DNA from: JBKHDT01 sp046541195
GTDB taxonomy: Bacteria > Pseudomonadota > Gammaproteobacteria > Halothiobacillales > Halothiobacillaceae
Assembly (NCBI GenBank): GCA_046541195.1
Contig: JBKHDT010000033.1
Span: 1-24,563, forward strand
Reading direction: 5' to 3'
DNA: 24,563 nucleotides
Below the pieces are notes generated by a model. That model worked only from the letters and a program-made list of their open reading frames with translations. It searched no databases and was not told where the DNA came from. Positions 7,701 to 13,033 of this stretch are shown here, piece by piece. Position 1 is the stretch's first letter. The number at the start of each line of letters is the position of its first letter. The position numbers and the translations under genes are program-made.

Positions 7701-7880
7701 CCCATGCCGATCAGCCAGGCCATCGGCATTCTGCACCGCATGGTGCAGGATCAGCACGTGGACCCGGACGTGTTCGCGCTGTTTCTGACCAGTGGCGCCT
7801 ATCTGGAGTATGCGCACCGGTACCTGGCCGAGGAGCAGATCGACGAGGTGGTGCTCGACAGGTTCATCGCGCCGAACTGA
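4722..7880 (+). CDS. Large sensor with Cache, SBP_bac_3, HAMP and HD-GYP domains
   Basis: This 1052-residue inner-membrane sensor is predicted to hydrolyse c-di-GMP. In order it has TM1 (about 13-36), a periplasmic double-Cache-like region (about 40-262), a periplasmic amino-acid-binding-type domain (about 278-512, opening EEEALVAENPRLMVSNELDWPPF), TM2 (about 589-608), HAMP (about 608-665) and HD-GYP (about 665-1045). The HD pair is at 733-734 (LHDCGK), and the downstream HHETLDGRGYP at 950-960 keeps the HH and GYP signature. About 130 extra residues (roughly 770-900) separate the HD half from the GYP half, which is unusual. Two stacked periplasmic ligand domains suggest it integrates two chemical cues. 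The Shine-Dalgarno is weak (GCGAGAG). It is transcribed alone and divergent from the acyltransferase gene. Domain calls are firm; the ligands are unknown. Confidence 0.9.
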   Translation: MAEAVKKPWRVTIRVTVVGMFLAITTFTAAVAIGLQFYFSASLAERSALIAYAQTAEHTREFLSTLDAQATVEVRMLAARQDLVDQAGASDVARAHLADTLRRNPTFYSAYLGFDNGDLYQLVNLDSGARVRERLDALPRDRWVMITITADASGRQRRLEYLDESFELRASRVEPTSYRADRRPWFQQARSAEVHKTEPYLFEHLQSPGRTYARRLEDDSAVLGIDITLDSLSSRLARHKTTPESRLYLFQPDGALIASSEHAVPPLELPPAQPLALTPEEEALVAENPRLMVSNELDWPPFDFAVSGAPRGYAIDMLGLVSGMTGLEFRYVNGYGWPELLDMFREGRLDMVHPVLATPAIDELGARSVAFVDAPFGVLTRPDVPPITRIGQLVGKRVAIPGGWSSIENFRRLFPEMEIVEVAGARELFEAVRSGVADAGIDNAAPLRYNARQFFVEDLKIHAPLDFGDADVPTGLHYLLHPDRAELLPLIDRALKAVTPTQREVLERMWLLESQRGGVERTTVPDPALVAASRDPAGFGRLQEVSLSGAAHYLFLEPVGMPGEDPDFFAVVTSRSAVLGPALSEVRKSVLITALLLVFVLPLSYALARFIVRPVRELAQENEKIRNQHYADLVRVRSHIVEIDDLGASLMRMGRAIERHVHEQQALMDSFVELIAQAIDQKSPYTGGHCRRVPELAIMLARKAEESDQPPFADFGFRDENAWREFRIGAWLHDCGKITTPEHIVDKGVKLETIHNRIHEIRTRFEVLHRDATIRYLERCLHSPRDEPAAQAQRDETQRRLQEDFAFVAGCNDGSIPVDPAVEQRLDAIGAITWQRHFDDRLGLAPLEAARRGPSADNLPVREPLLADKPWHIIERPEPPDYDPRLGIRMTVPEHLYNLGELYNLKIPRGTLTPEDRFKIQEHIIGTIRMLDQLPLPEELSRVPRYASTHHETLDGRGYPRGLTAEDLSIPERIMILADIFEALTAADRPYKPPMPISQAIGILHRMVQDQHVDPDVFALFLTSGAYLEYAHRYLAEEQIDEVVLDRFIAPN

Positions 7881-8007
7881 GGACCTGCACCGGCTGCACC
7901 CCCGGGATCGCTGCGGTTCAGGGCGGCTGCGAATTCCTTCCCCGCGGGCTGGCTGCCAGCGGGACGAGTTGTCATTGCCCGTCGGGTTCGACAGCCCCGG
8001 TTTCCGG

Positions 8008-8044
8008 CAGTCGGGCCGATCTCTGGCCCGTGCGGGCCCGACTG
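8008..8044 (+). promoter_or_regulatory. 10-bp perfect stem-loop before the SprT-like gene
   Basis: CAGTCGGGCC (8008-8017) pairs perfectly with GGCCCGACTG (8035-8044) around 17 bases. The stem ends six bases before the GGAG (8050-8053) of the next gene. There is no T-run, so a terminator is doubtful; it may affect translation initiation or mark the end of the HD-GYP transcript. Confidence 0.5.
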
Positions 8045-8060
8045 ATTATGGAGCGCCTTC

Positions 8061-8843
8061 ATGAATCACCCAGCCCCTGAAGTTGCCGTGCCGTATACCC
8101 CGACGCTGCAGATGTATGCCGCGTTGCAACGCGCCTTCGATCATTTCAACCGCAGGCTGTTCGAGGGGGCACTGCCCCAGTGCCTGATCACGCTGCGCAG
8201 CTCGAATCGCCACCGCGGCTATCATCATGCCGAGCGGTTCATCTGCACGGAAGGGCACAAGATCCACGAGCTGGGCCTGCATCCCGGGTTCTTCACCCTG
8301 ATGCCGGTCGAGGAGGCGCTGTCGACCCTCGTGCACGAAATGGTTCATCATTGGCAGGAATGCTTCGGCAAGCCCAGCAAGTCCAACGCGCACAACCGGG
8401 AGTGGGTGGCGAAGATGGAGTCACTGGGCCTGGTGCCGACCAGCACGGGTTTGCCGGGCGGTGCGCAGACCGGTCGGCAGGTCAGTCACTACATCCAGCC
8501 GGACGGGGCCTATTGGGAAGCCTGTCGCCAACTGATCGCAGAGGACTTCGCACTGCCCTGGTACGACCGCTACGTGCCGGCCGATCCGGAAACGGTGGTC
8601 GAGAAACGGGCGGCGCTGGCCGCCGAGGGGCTGGAGATTCCGGCCGGCCCGCCGCCGCTGGACTGGTTTCCCGAGCCGAAGGAGGGCGAGCAGGCGCCCG
8701 CGCAGATATTCACGCCCCCGGCGCGCAAGCCGTCGCCTCCACGATTGCGGATGACCTGCCCGGCCTGCGCGGCGCGGGCCTGGACCGAACCGGACAACGT
8801 GCTGATCTGCGGATCGTGCAAGGTGGAGATGGTTGCTGGCTGA
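8061..8843 (+). CDS. SprT-like zinc metalloprotease-family protein with C-terminal zinc ribbon
   Basis: This encodes 260 residues. The SprT-like domain (PF10263) spans about 15-160, with the zinc-binding HEMVH at 92-96 and a further His at 111 (NAHNREW) likely completing the site. Glu93 is the expected catalytic base. A proline-rich linker (about 195-230) leads to a zinc ribbon, CPAC (233-236) and CGSC (250-253). Eukaryotic relatives (Spartan) cleave DNA-protein crosslinks; bacterial members are mostly uncharacterised, and many lie on mobile elements. GGAG at 8050-8053 supports this start. It stands alone, 180 bases after the HD-GYP gene. The family is certain; a DNA-repair role is inference. 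Confidence 0.88.
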   Translation: MNHPAPEVAVPYTPTLQMYAALQRAFDHFNRRLFEGALPQCLITLRSSNRHRGYHHAERFICTEGHKIHELGLHPGFFTLMPVEEALSTLVHEMVHHWQECFGKPSKSNAHNREWVAKMESLGLVPTSTGLPGGAQTGRQVSHYIQPDGAYWEACRQLIAEDFALPWYDRYVPADPETVVEKRAALAAEGLEIPAGPPPLDWFPEPKEGEQAPAQIFTPPARKPSPPRLRMTCPACAARAWTEPDNVLICGSCKVEMVAG

Positions 8844-9159
8844 GGGTGCTGCCCGATTGTTCCGGGTCGGTCGTTCCGGCCACTTCAGGCGACGCGACCG
8901 GGACTTGACTCGCTTTGCGACCGAGGCGGCCGGACAGGCGGTTTCCGAGGTATCCTCGAAGTCAGGGTATGTCCCGGTTCGCTTTCGGGCTGGCGGCCCG
9001 GGGCGCCATTTTTGGGTGACGGGCTTGGGACTGGACCTGCCATCGCGGGTCGCCGGGGCGTGCCCCCCCCCTGGGACACTTCCACGCTTTCAGGCTGGGG
9101 GCGTGCGCTTCCCGGTTTCCGGGCGGGGCGGGCGTCGCAACCGGTAAGCAGGAGGAACG
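8844..9159. other. 316-bp gene-free stretch
   Basis: No coding region or strong promoter was recognised. Visible items are a small inverted repeat CGAGG-TAT-CCTCG (8946-8958), a run of nine Cs near 9063-9071, and the Shine-Dalgarno AGGAGG at about 9150-9155 serving the methyltransferase gene. Confidence 0.5.
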
Positions 9160-9810
9160 ATGCGGGGCATTGAACATATCCCGTGGCTTTACGACACGGG
9201 GATGACGGTCTTTGATGCGCTGGGGCTTTCGCGCTGGCGGGCCTGCGTTACCTCCGGCCTGCAGGGGCGGGTGCTGGAAATCGGCTGCGGAACCGGGCGG
9301 ACCCTGCCGTACTACGCCGGGGATGCATCGATTGTCGGGATTGATCCGGACCGGGGTGCCCTGCGGCGGGCCGCGCGTCGGCATCGCGGGGCCTTGCTGG
9401 TGACCGGACGCGCGGAACGGCTGCCTTTCCCGGATGGGCATTTCGACGCGGTCGTGACCAGCCTGTGCTTTTGCAGCGTGGATGACGTGGTCGCCGGCCT
9501 GGCGGAGATCCGGCGGGTGCTGGGTGATCACGGTCAGTTGCGGATGCTTGAGCATGTCCGGGCCCGCCACCCGGCCTGGGCGAAGATCCAGGATGTGCTC
9601 CATCCGGGCTGGCAAGCGGTCAGCGGTGGATGCCGGCTCAACCGGGATACCGAGTCGGCGGTTCGGGCGGCCGGGTTCGTGATCGACGAGCAAACGCGCC
9701 TGGCCCGCGGCATCATGCGGTGCTTTCGCGCGCACAAGGAACAGTCCGAGGCAGGCCGGCCGCCGATTTCGCGCGCTCGGACAGGCGACGCGCTTGATCC
9801 GGTCATGTAA
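9160..9810 (+). CDS. Class I SAM-dependent methyltransferase, METTL7-like
   Basis: This encodes 216 residues with a Rossmann methyltransferase core. Motif I is VLEIGCGTGRTLPYY (38-52), the acidic ribose-binding loop is GIDPD (60-64), and DAVVTSLCFCSVDD (97-110) and LRMLEHV (127-133) follow. LHPGWQAVSGGCRLNRDT (147-164) then AAGF resembles the METTL7/TMT1 group, whose human members methylate alkyl thiols, more than UbiE. A thiol or sulfide substrate is therefore possible but not shown. AGGAGG lies just upstream of ATG 9160. It is followed after 23 bases by the HhH membrane protein gene, so the two are probably co-transcribed. The C-terminal 25 residues are polar and probably disordered. Confidence 0.85.
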   Translation: MRGIEHIPWLYDTGMTVFDALGLSRWRACVTSGLQGRVLEIGCGTGRTLPYYAGDASIVGIDPDRGALRRAARRHRGALLVTGRAERLPFPDGHFDAVVTSLCFCSVDDVVAGLAEIRRVLGDHGQLRMLEHVRARHPAWAKIQDVLHPGWQAVSGGCRLNRDTESAVRAAGFVIDEQTRLARGIMRCFRAHKEQSEAGRPPISRARTGDALDPVM

Positions 9811-9833
9811 GGGATGAACGTGCGGATTCAGTC

Positions 9834-11126
9834 ATGTCGTTTCTGAACATTGGCAAGAAGGACGAGTACGGCCGGCAGCGGCGCATTGAGCATCGTGGGC
9901 GGTTTTTGCGTGCCAGTCGGACAGGCGGCGTTGCCCTGCGCGCGCAGGCGAAAGTCGCCGGGCTGACGTTGTCGGGCAATACCACCCACGGGTTGCGCGT
10001 GTCCGCCACGCCGATTCGCAACACGCAGGTTGCTTTCCAGAACGGGCGGTTCATCCTCAGGGGGCGCTACGGACGCGGACCCACCAAGCTGAACCTCTCC
10101 AAGTCGGGCGCGACCGTCTCGACGCGCAATGCGCTGGGCACCTTCAACTGGATCAAACCGAATCGCTCGTCGGCCAAGATTGCCGGCATCCAGTGGCGCG
10201 GCAAAACTGCCGCCCACATGCAAATGGCCTATCTGGCGATTCTCGGCCTGTTCTCGCTGATCCCGCTTCTGGTGCTGCTGGTGATCCGGGGCGTTCAGGC
10301 GTTGCTGTGGCTGCTGCGGGTCATGGTGCTGGCTTTCTTGGCGGTGCCCTCGATCGTGCAGGAACTGCGGCGTCGGGTTCGCAACTGGCTTCTGGAGCGC
10401 CGGTTCCCGGCATGTTCCGAGGCGCCGTCGTCGCCGGAAGACCTGGCCGCGGCGGCGGCCCTGATCATCACCTGCTGGGGGCGGGGCCGGTCGGTCCGGC
10501 GTGCTCCGGTGGCGCCGGCGGGAGACAGTGCGGGCAGGGCGCGTTGTGCGCTGCTCGCGGCCGGTCGGCGGCATGAGGCGGTCATGCGCTGGCGCGTGCG
10601 CGGGTGGGAGTCCTCGGCGCGGCGACAGCGTCAGGGTCATCTGGCCTGCATGGCCTGGTTGGGAAAGCTGGCTTGCGAACGATTCGATGCCGGTCGCCTC
10701 GCCCAACTGGCCTACGAGCTTGACGACTGCGCACGGGCCGAAGGGGACCGCACCCGGCTGCAGGAAATGCTGCTTGAGGTATTCTGCGATTTTGCCGGCC
10801 TGCGCTTCGAGTGGGCTGAACCGGAACCGGCCCCGGACCCCGCGGGCGAAGCGCCCGCGCCATCTGGCAGGTGGCCGGAATCCCCGGCCCGTGGGATGGT
10901 CGATCTGAACCGGGCGAGCCTGGAACAGCTTGAGGCCATCCCGCACATCGGCCCGGAGCGTGCGCTGCAGATCGTCGCCATGCGCCCGATCCGCCGTCTG
11001 GACGATTTGCGGGCCATCCACGGGATCGGGCCACAAAGGCTGGCCGATATCCAGGCCCATGGCGTCACCCTGGGTGGGCAGGATGCCGAGCCGGCAGGCG
11101 GGCCGCTGCCCAAGACTGGCCAATGA
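9834..11126 (+). CDS. Membrane protein with DUF4236-like N-terminus and C-terminal helix-hairpin-helix
   Basis: This is a 430-residue protein of unknown function with an odd composition. Residues about 20-124 are a basic, glycine/serine-rich beta region with GRGPTKLNLSKSGATVSTRNALGTFNWIKPN (partly DUF4236-like, with the LNLSKSG signature). Two adjoining transmembrane helices lie at about 128-152 and 154-174. A long Ala/Arg-rich helical middle follows (about 175-325), then a Pro/Glu linker. A ComEA-like helix-hairpin-helix pair is at 355-411 (VDLNRASLEQLEAIPHIGPERA and IHGIGPQRLADI). The last part suggests non-specific DNA binding. Whether it faces the cytoplasm or periplasm is not decided by the sequence. 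It follows the methyltransferase gene by 23 bases and ends at a terminator. The Shine-Dalgarno is weak. Confidence 0.8.
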   Translation: MSFLNIGKKDEYGRQRRIEHRGRFLRASRTGGVALRAQAKVAGLTLSGNTTHGLRVSATPIRNTQVAFQNGRFILRGRYGRGPTKLNLSKSGATVSTRNALGTFNWIKPNRSSAKIAGIQWRGKTAAHMQMAYLAILGLFSLIPLLVLLVIRGVQALLWLLRVMVLAFLAVPSIVQELRRRVRNWLLERRFPACSEAPSSPEDLAAAAALIITCWGRGRSVRRAPVAPAGDSAGRARCALLAAGRRHEAVMRWRVRGWESSARRQRQGHLACMAWLGKLACERFDAGRLAQLAYELDDCARAEGDRTRLQEMLLEVFCDFAGLRFEWAEPEPAPDPAGEAPAPSGRWPESPARGMVDLNRASLEQLEAIPHIGPERALQIVAMRPIRRLDDLRAIHGIGPQRLADIQAHGVTLGGQDAEPAGGPLPKTGQ

Positions 11127-11140
11127 CGGACCCGCTCGGA

Positions 11141-11164
11141 AGGTCTGCATGAAGGCAGACTTTT
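11141..11164 (+). terminator. Rho-independent terminator
   Basis: GTCTGC (11143-11148) pairs with GCAGAC (11155-11160) around ATGAAG, followed directly by TTTT. The preceding AAG can extend the stem by wobble pairing. It lies 15 bases past the stop of the HhH membrane protein gene. Confidence 0.75.
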
Positions 11165-11340
11165 CCAGCGCAGGGCATGAAGGTCCGGCCGCCGCGTGGC
11201 GCAAGTCCGGTCAACCGCCCGGGCGGAGCTGCGCGAGCTCACGGACGGCTTCGTGCCACGGGCGGCTTCGTGCAGGGTGTTCCCTGATGGTTCCGGGCAG
11301 GCCGGGCCAAAGGGCATCAGCCGCCCCGGTACTCACCACG

Positions 11341-11358
11341 GGGTCGGTTTCCCGACCC
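11341..11358 (-). terminator. Hairpin at the 3' end of the WYL gene
   Basis: GGGTCGG (11341-11347) and CCGACCC (11352-11358) are perfect arms with a four-base loop (GAAA on the minus strand), 16 bases past the stop of the WYL regulator. No T-run follows, so it may be a 3'-end stabiliser and not a full intrinsic terminator. Confidence 0.4.
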
Positions 11359-11374
11359 GGATGATCCGCAGGAT

Positions 11375-12244
11375 TCAGGACTTCCAGAGCAGCGGCTCGA
11401 GTTCCTCGGCATTTTTCAGCACGATCTGCTGCACCTTGGGGTCCGGGTGGGTCCGCCCGGGTTCAACCTGCATGAGCTTGAGCATGTAGCCGAGCAGTGC
11501 CTCGCGCACCGAGGTCTGCAGCTGCCCCTTCTTCATGCCGTAATCGTCCGCGATCACCTGCCGCTGCGCCTTGGGCAGGTCCGGGTGCGGTGTGATGACC
11601 ACCTCGACCTCCCGGTGCCAGGCCTGGTCGTCATCTGCCGGTACCCCGGGCACCTCCAGCAGTCGCGCCGGACTGCGCATGCGCGCCAGCACGAAATCCC
11701 GGTATTCCTCGTGACTGTCGCTGAAGGCGCGCACATGCCAGCGAAAGCCGCTGAACACCAATGCGTGCGGGGACAGGATCAGCGGCACCGGTTCCGGTCG
11801 GTTCATGGACTGGTAGTTGACCGAAACCCGCTGTCCCAGGGTGGCTGCGGCGCTGATCGCGCGGAAGATCGACAGATCCAGCTCCCGTTCGAGCGGGCGC
11901 AGCATGGTCACGTCGGGCGCGTGGGCGGTCAGGGCGATCACCGGACTTTCTTCGTCACGGAACTGGCCGAGGACGTCCAGCAGCTCGGAGGTCCTGCCCT
12001 GCAGGAGCAGCGGGCGGAAGTTCTCGCTCGGCTCGAAGAACTTTCTTGAGGAGTTGTAGACGAGGTTCTCGGGTCGGAGTTTCTGGTAGAGCGCCACGTC
12101 CTTGGCCGCCTGCGCCCGGCTGATGCCGAACACTTGCATGATCGACTGGGTCCGGACCCAGCCGGTCAGCAGCACCGTGGCTTCAAGCAGCCTCAGGCGC
12201 TGGCGGACATCCCATTTGAGGTTTGGTGTTTCTGTATCGGCCAT
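11375..12244 (-). CDS. WYL-domain transcriptional regulator, CapW/BrxR-like
   Basis: This encodes 289 residues with an N-terminal winged helix (about 13-66, with VRTQSIMQVFGISRAQAAKDVALY), a WYL domain (about 128-195, PF13280) and a C-terminal WCX-like segment (about 205-288). The WYL core reads SGFRWHVRAF then YRDFVLARM, the pattern of the CapW/BrxR repressors that control CBASS and BREX anti-phage operons. No defence genes lie beside it here; its divergent partner is a 95-residue unknown. A perfect inverted repeat between the two genes is the likely operator and suggests autorepression. The start at 12244 has only a modest GAGAA upstream. Family confidence is high; ligand and targets are unknown. 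Confidence 0.88.
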   Translation of the reverse strand: MADTETPNLKWDVRQRLRLLEATVLLTGWVRTQSIMQVFGISRAQAAKDVALYQKLRPENLVYNSSRKFFEPSENFRPLLLQGRTSELLDVLGQFRDEESPVIALTAHAPDVTMLRPLERELDLSIFRAISAAATLGQRVSVNYQSMNRPEPVPLILSPHALVFSGFRWHVRAFSDSHEEYRDFVLARMRSPARLLEVPGVPADDDQAWHREVEVVITPHPDLPKAQRQVIADDYGMKKGQLQTSVREALLGYMLKLMQVEPGRTHPDPKVQQIVLKNAEELEPLLWKS

Positions 12245-12299
12245 TTTCTCGTCATGCGGTGGGTTTGAGATTTGTCCATTTTGGCTTCTTTTGGCTCGT

Positions 12300-12329
12300 T
12301 GTCAATAAACGGCATTTCGCATATTGACA
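12300..12329. promoter_or_regulatory. Symmetric operator holding both divergent -35 boxes
   Basis: TGTCAATA (12300-12307) and TATTGACA (12322-12329) are perfect 8-bp arms around 14 bases. Each arm contains a consensus TTGACA reading outward. Rightward, 17 bases later, is TATCGT (12347-12352), a fair -10. Leftward, on the minus strand, CAAAAT follows after 16 bases. A repressor bound here would block both promoters, so this is the expected site of the WYL regulator. Confidence 0.65.
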
Positions 12330-12388
12330 TGATTACTATAAATACATATCGTTGGTTTTCGTCTTGATTGATTTATGGGGGCGGAATC

Positions 12389-12676
12389 GTGACCTGGTCC
12401 GATGAGTATATCAATTACTGGGGTTCGGTCTTTCAGGCCTGTCGGCTGCACACCGTCGGGCTGGAGCTGGACCGGTTTCTTGAGGCGCCCGAAATGCATC
12501 TTGATCGACTGGGTCTGGCCGATGCCCTGGCCGTCATGGCGCAGGGATACCTGCCCTTGCGCCCCGACCAGGCCCGGGTCCGGCTGGCCTGGGCACCCGG
12601 GCCAGAGGTTCCGCCCGCCATGTGCCGCGAAGTCGCCCGGTCGGTGCCCGCTTTCCTGCGTGTTGAGCAGGTGTAG
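12389..12676 (+). CDS. Small protein of unknown function (95 aa), divergent from WYL regulator
   Basis: I do not recognise this protein. From a GTG at 12389 it encodes 95 residues starting MTWSDEYINYWGSVF. It is aromatic-rich at the N-terminus, has a leucine-rich amphipathic middle (VGLELDRFLEAPEMHLDRLGLADALAVM, residues 23-50) and ends FLRVEQV. There is no signal peptide or membrane segment, and Cys are at 18 and 79. Balanced acidic and hydrophobic composition and a promoter 37 bases upstream support coding. The GGGGGCGGAA before the GTG is a plausible Shine-Dalgarno; a TTG at 12368 would add seven residues. Sharing a symmetric operator with the WYL regulator suggests co-regulation. No function is proposed. 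Confidence 0.65.
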   Translation: MTWSDEYINYWGSVFQACRLHTVGLELDRFLEAPEMHLDRLGLADALAVMAQGYLPLRPDQARVRLAWAPGPEVPPAMCREVARSVPAFLRVEQV

Positions 12677-13033
12677 CGAAACGCCGCAACAAGCCATCCG
12701 AGGCCTCGTGCAGGCCGCGGGGCAGGCGGCCCTTGGCTTGCTGCGCGCGAGGCGGGCAAAGGCTGCGTTCATGCCCTGCTGCGGGCGCCGCAATTCAATG
12801 GCTTGCGTCCGGTGCGCCAAGGCTTTCACGCCCTGACAGGTCACCAGGCTCCGTCTCCGGCTGCTGGACGCCCGGGCGTGTGGCCGCTTCATCCCGTTTG
12901 CCACTTGCTTCGATCAATCCCCTATCAATCGTGTTGCGACCGATTCGCATTACCAGTACCATGCGCGTTCTTTTTTTGGTGCCTGTTGCGAGGTGCCAGT
13001 TTCGAATGATGAACGACTGGGAGTGCTGGAGTC
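12677..13033 (+). other. Leader and promoter region of the TonB-ABC-NnrS operon
   Basis: No gene is supported in these 357 bases. They hold a direct repeat ATCAAT-N6-ATCAAT at about 12913-12930, a partial Fur-like palindrome (12934-12951), and a short stem CGCAT (12946-12950)/ATGCG (12961-12965) followed by TTCTTTTTTT, which could be a weak attenuator. GGGAG (13019-13023) lies ten bases before the TonB receptor start. No FNR/DNR or NsrR box was recognised. Confidence 0.45.
12934..12951. promoter_or_regulatory. Possible Fur-like operator
   Basis: On the minus strand the site reads AATGCGAATCGGTCGCAA. Its AATG and AATC blocks line up with the Fur-box core, and TGCGA (12935-12939) with TCGCA (12945-12949) is a perfect inverted repeat over 5 bases. 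The match to the full Fur consensus is only partial. It lies about 80-100 bases before the TonB receptor start, a usual place for metal control. Confidence 0.35.

Noticed and set aside
5412..7817. 801-codon antisense frame opposite the HD-GYP sensor
   Set aside because: The sense strand carries clear Cache, SBP and HD-GYP motifs; the antisense product has no recognisable fold.
12302..12904. 200-codon minus-strand frame over the small gene and its downstream gap
   Set aside because: It ignores the WYL-side promoter layout, has low-complexity Arg/Pro composition, and overlaps the better-supported 95-residue gene.
12905..12935. FNR/DNR box upstream of the NnrS operon
   Set aside because: The ATCAAT half-sites are in direct, not inverted, orientation and do not form TTGAT-N4-ATCAA.
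11375..13033. A BREX or CBASS defence island around the WYL regulator
   Set aside because: No cyclase, effector, BrxC/PglX or other defence gene is within reach; only a 95-residue unknown and then the TonB operon.
12677..13033. Cobalamin riboswitch before the TonB receptor
   Set aside because: I could not find the conserved B12-box core or a matching set of paired elements.
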